Source: Cytophagales bacterium CG12_big_fil_rev_8_21_14_0_65_40_12 (lineage in GTDB: Bacteria > Bacteroidota > Bacteroidia > Cytophagales > Cyclobacteriaceae). From it: a stretch of 64,000 nt of DNA. Location of the stretch: positions 1 through 64,000 of the forward strand of contig PCUU01000060.1 of the NCBI GenBank assembly GCA_002786855.1, written 5' to 3'. The first letter of the stretch is position 1; each line of letters begins with the position of its first letter. Made by a program: the position numbers and the translations under genes. The notes below the pieces were generated by a model. It did no database searches, was not told the DNA's origin, and saw only the letters and a program-made list of their open reading frames with translations. Shown here in pieces: positions 61,860-64,000 of the stretch.

Positions 61860-64000
61860 ATGAGATCAGGTTATTTTTTAAGTCTACTAATTTTTCGCTC
61901 ATGGCTTGGTCTCATAGTTTTACTTACACCAAGTTCTCTTCATGCTTTTTTTCCTCAAGACAGTGCTAAAATAAAAGAGCTACAACAAGAGGCAGATCGG
62001 ATAGGGAAAAATAACCTTGATTCGGTGCTATTGCTCTTGAAAATGGCTGAGGATTTAGCACCTAAAGAGGATTTGAAAAAAATTCAAGCTGAGAATAGTT
62101 GGATTAAGGGAAAAACTTATTTTGGCCTTAGGGACTATCCAGAATCGAAAAAATTTGGAGAGTTAGCTATTAGTCTGGCCACCTCGGCAAAGCATTCTCA
62201 AGTACTTGCCGATGCCCATAACTTACTTGGAATATTAATTAAAAGAGAGGGGAGGGTTGATGCAGCAATCGATGAATACCGGCTTAGTTTAAAGTACAAG
62301 GAGTTGTTGTCAGATTCCTTAGGGATTGCCAAAACTTTACAAAATATAGGGCTGGCCTATCGGGAATTGGAGTTGCATGACAGTGCACTCGTCTATTATC
62401 AAAAGAGTATCGATATCAAGAGCGGACTCAACGATAGCATTTCTTTGGCGCTCACGATTTCGAATTTAGGTATTTATTATTTCGATGTAGGAAAATATCA
62501 AACTGCGATCACAAAATTTCAAGAGGCCGTAAAAATCTACAATAAGGTCAATCAACAAGAAGCCCTGGCAAGAAATTATAATAATATTGGAGGTTGTTAT
62601 GTCCGACTTGGCTATTATCAACTCGCCTTAAAATTTCACTTGAGAGCACTGGATGGTTATAAAAGTTTAGAACTGAAGTTAGAAGAGGGTGACACTTACT
62701 ATAATATGGGAGTTTTGTATAGTAGAATGTCAAATATTACAGAAGCCTTGAGTTATTTCTCAGAAAGTTTGAAGATTTATGAATCTCTAGGCGATCCTTT
62801 AGATAAAGCAGATTTATTTCTTGCGCTTGGCGAGGTCCATCTTAAGGACAATAACCCTGATGAAGCCTTGAAATTCTTTAAGATGAGCGAAGATATTTAT
62901 GTCCAAAAGGGAAAACCAAGTGATTTGGCGCTTGTTCAGCATGGCTATGGAAGGGCATATGCGCTATTAGAACAGTATCCAAAGGCCAAGGCTTATTACC
63001 AAGAAACTATTTTAAGGCAAAAGGAGCTTAATGCCACTAATGATTTAGGCAATGTTTACAACAGTTTGGCTGTAACCAATTACAGGGCTAAGGAATACAA
63101 TGAAGCCTTATTCAATTACAAAAAGGGCTTAGATATTGCCCAAGAACTTAAGCTTCCAGCCCTCACTAGAGGTTCATTATTGGGACTTTCCGAAGTGTAT
63201 GAAGCTTTGGGGAATTCAAAAAAGGCTTATGAATACCGACTTAAATTCGAAATCATAAAAGACAGTTTGGACAATGTAGAGAAGTCGAGACAGATTGCTG
63301 AATTGAGAGAAGTTTATGAGTCGGAAAAGAAAGACGAGCAGATCACTCAGCTAGAGTTAGAAAACGAAGTGGTCAATGCAAAGAGTAAAGCAAATGCTGC
63401 TTTGGCCGATAAGCAAAGATCAGAGAAGTTGATATTTATCATTACAGCGCTGGCCTTCTTCGTACTGGCCATAATCTTATACCTCTATTTCAGACAGCGA
63501 TTAGCACTTACGAAGTTAAAGGTGAAAGAGGAAAAGGAAGGCCATATTAAGGCGGTGAATGAGCTCATGACGCAGCAGCAAACCAAAACCTTGGAAGCCA
63601 TGGTAGAGGGGCAAGAGAAAGAAAGAAAGCGCATTGCTAAAGAATTGCACGATCATTTTGGCAGTCTAATGGCCGCTGTAAAAGTGAACCTGATGGCTGT
63701 AGCGGAGGATAATTTTATCACCCCAGAAAATAGTGAGCAAATGAAGAATTTGTCCATTTTGGTCGATAAAGCTTGTGAAGACATTAGGTCCTTATCTCAT
63801 TCAATGAACATAGGGATTTCGGAAAATTTTGGATTAATACCGGCCTTAAAGGATTTGGCTTATTCGATTTCGCAATCTGAAAGAATTCAGGTGCAATTTC
63901 ATGCCTCCAATTTTAATCAAGACTTAGACCTTGCCACCGAAGTTACCGCCTATAGATTGGTGCAAGAGTTAGTGAGCAATGCTTTGAAGCATGCCAAAGC
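61860..64000 (+). CDS. TPR sensor histidine kinase (HisKA_3/NarX class), 3'-truncated by window edge
   Basis: The frame from the ATG at 61860 runs to the window end without a stop (713 codons so far). A signal peptide or membrane start (residues 1-31) is followed by about eight TPR repeats (40-440; for example DSALVYYQKSIDIKSGL, ALKFHLRALDGYKSLE), a coiled coil (about 470-520), one transmembrane helix (IFIITALAFFVLAIILYLYF, about 525-544), then HisKA_3 with KRIAKELHDHFGSLMAAVK near 600 (phospho-acceptor His in ELHDH) and an N-box QELVSNALKHAKA at the very end of the window. A LuxR-type response regulator is expected next. Periplasmic TPR sensing is inferred. Confidence 0.92.
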   Translation, partial: MRSGYFLSLLIFRSWLGLIVLLTPSSLHAFFPQDSAKIKELQQEADRIGKNNLDSVLLLLKMAEDLAPKEDLKKIQAENSWIKGKTYFGLRDYPESKKFGELAISLATSAKHSQVLADAHNLLGILIKREGRVDAAIDEYRLSLKYKELLSDSLGIAKTLQNIGLAYRELELHDSALVYYQKSIDIKSGLNDSISLALTISNLGIYYFDVGKYQTAITKFQEAVKIYNKVNQQEALARNYNNIGGCYVRLGYYQLALKFHLRALDGYKSLELKLEEGDTYYNMGVLYSRMSNITEALSYFSESLKIYESLGDPLDKADLFLALGEVHLKDNNPDEALKFFKMSEDIYVQKGKPSDLALVQHGYGRAYALLEQYPKAKAYYQETILRQKELNATNDLGNVYNSLAVTNYRAKEYNEALFNYKKGLDIAQELKLPALTRGSLLGLSEVYEALGNSKKAYEYRLKFEIIKDSLDNVEKSRQIAELREVYESEKKDEQITQLELENEVVNAKSKANAALADKQRSEKLIFIITALAFFVLAIILYLYFRQRLALTKLKVKEEKEGHIKAVNELMTQQQTKTLEAMVEGQEKERKRIAKELHDHFGSLMAAVKVNLMAVAEDNFITPENSEQMKNLSILVDKACEDIRSLSHSMNIGISENFGLIPALKDLAYSISQSERIQVQFHASNFNQDLDLATEVTAYRLVQELVSNALKHAK

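Overview
The window comes from a chromosome of a marine-type member of the Bacteroidota, most likely the Cytophagales (a Roseivirga/Fulvivirga-like organism). This is inferred from the gene families and layout: DUF6089-type outer-membrane barrels, a parA-parB-DUF5683-dapB cluster, OmpA with thrombospondin type 3 repeats, DUF3857/transglutaminase proteins, six-bladed beta-propeller lipoproteins, DUF4097 proteins behind an ECF sigma factor, PVC-type cytochrome/dehydrogenase proteins, moderate-to-low GC and few recognisable Shine-Dalgarno sequences. No rRNA, prophage, IS transposase or CRISPR array is visible. One tRNA (Arg, anticodon TCG) is present.

Layout. 0-5.4 kb: the end of a glycan operon (glycosyltransferase, phosphoglycosyltransferase, PglD-like acetyltransferase, PglE-like aminotransferase, PglF-like 4,6-dehydratase) that reads as a di-N-acetylbacillosamine pathway. 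5.5-19.3 kb: housekeeping and small metabolic genes (two paralogous outer-membrane proteins, sucC, tRNA-Arg, LolD-like ATPase, Bcp, EamA permease, PhzF-like, a pullulanase/sugar-permease pair, methyltransferases, apaG, ung). 19.4-23.4 kb: a three-gene beta-propeller operon enclosed by a complete ung and a second, truncated copy of the ung 3' end. 23.4-30.2 kb: dapB, DUF5683, parB, parA, yidC, pyrG. 30.5-36 kb: CCA-adding enzyme, TPR protein, phosphodiesterase, OmpA/TSP3 protein, ArsR-like regulator, YdcF-like protein. 36.2-39.8 kb: ECF sigma factor, a HEAT-repeat putative anti-sigma protein and three DUF4097 proteins. 40-47.8 kb: a class V aminotransferase and three consecutive DUF3857/transglutaminase-fold proteins, two of which have lost the catalytic residues.

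47.8-51.5 kb: DUF3703, a secreted protein, and a restriction-modification pair in which the NotI-like endonuclease is broken by a frameshift while the Dam-family methyltransferase is intact, followed upstream by speB. 51.8-54.6 kb: glnS and a 1.1-kb gene-free stretch with a DnaA-box cluster (possible oriC), a probable non-coding transcript ending in two terminators, and a string of short hairpins. 54.6-59.7 kb: an HD phosphohydrolase and a three-gene secreted operon (DUF1080-cupin fusion, PVC-type cytochrome c dehydrogenase, TPR lipoprotein). 59.8-64 kb: three small proteins of unknown family without signal peptides, next to a TPR sensor histidine kinase that runs off the window end.

The most interesting signals are the truncated ung duplication around the propeller operon (period 3,979 bp, as expected from a single-crossover insertion), the frameshifted restriction enzyme with a perfect 28-bp palindrome at its start, the DnaA-box/ncRNA region at 53.5-54.2 kb, a four-copy 55-bp palindromic intergenic repeat, and the orphan small-protein cluster beside the histidine kinase.
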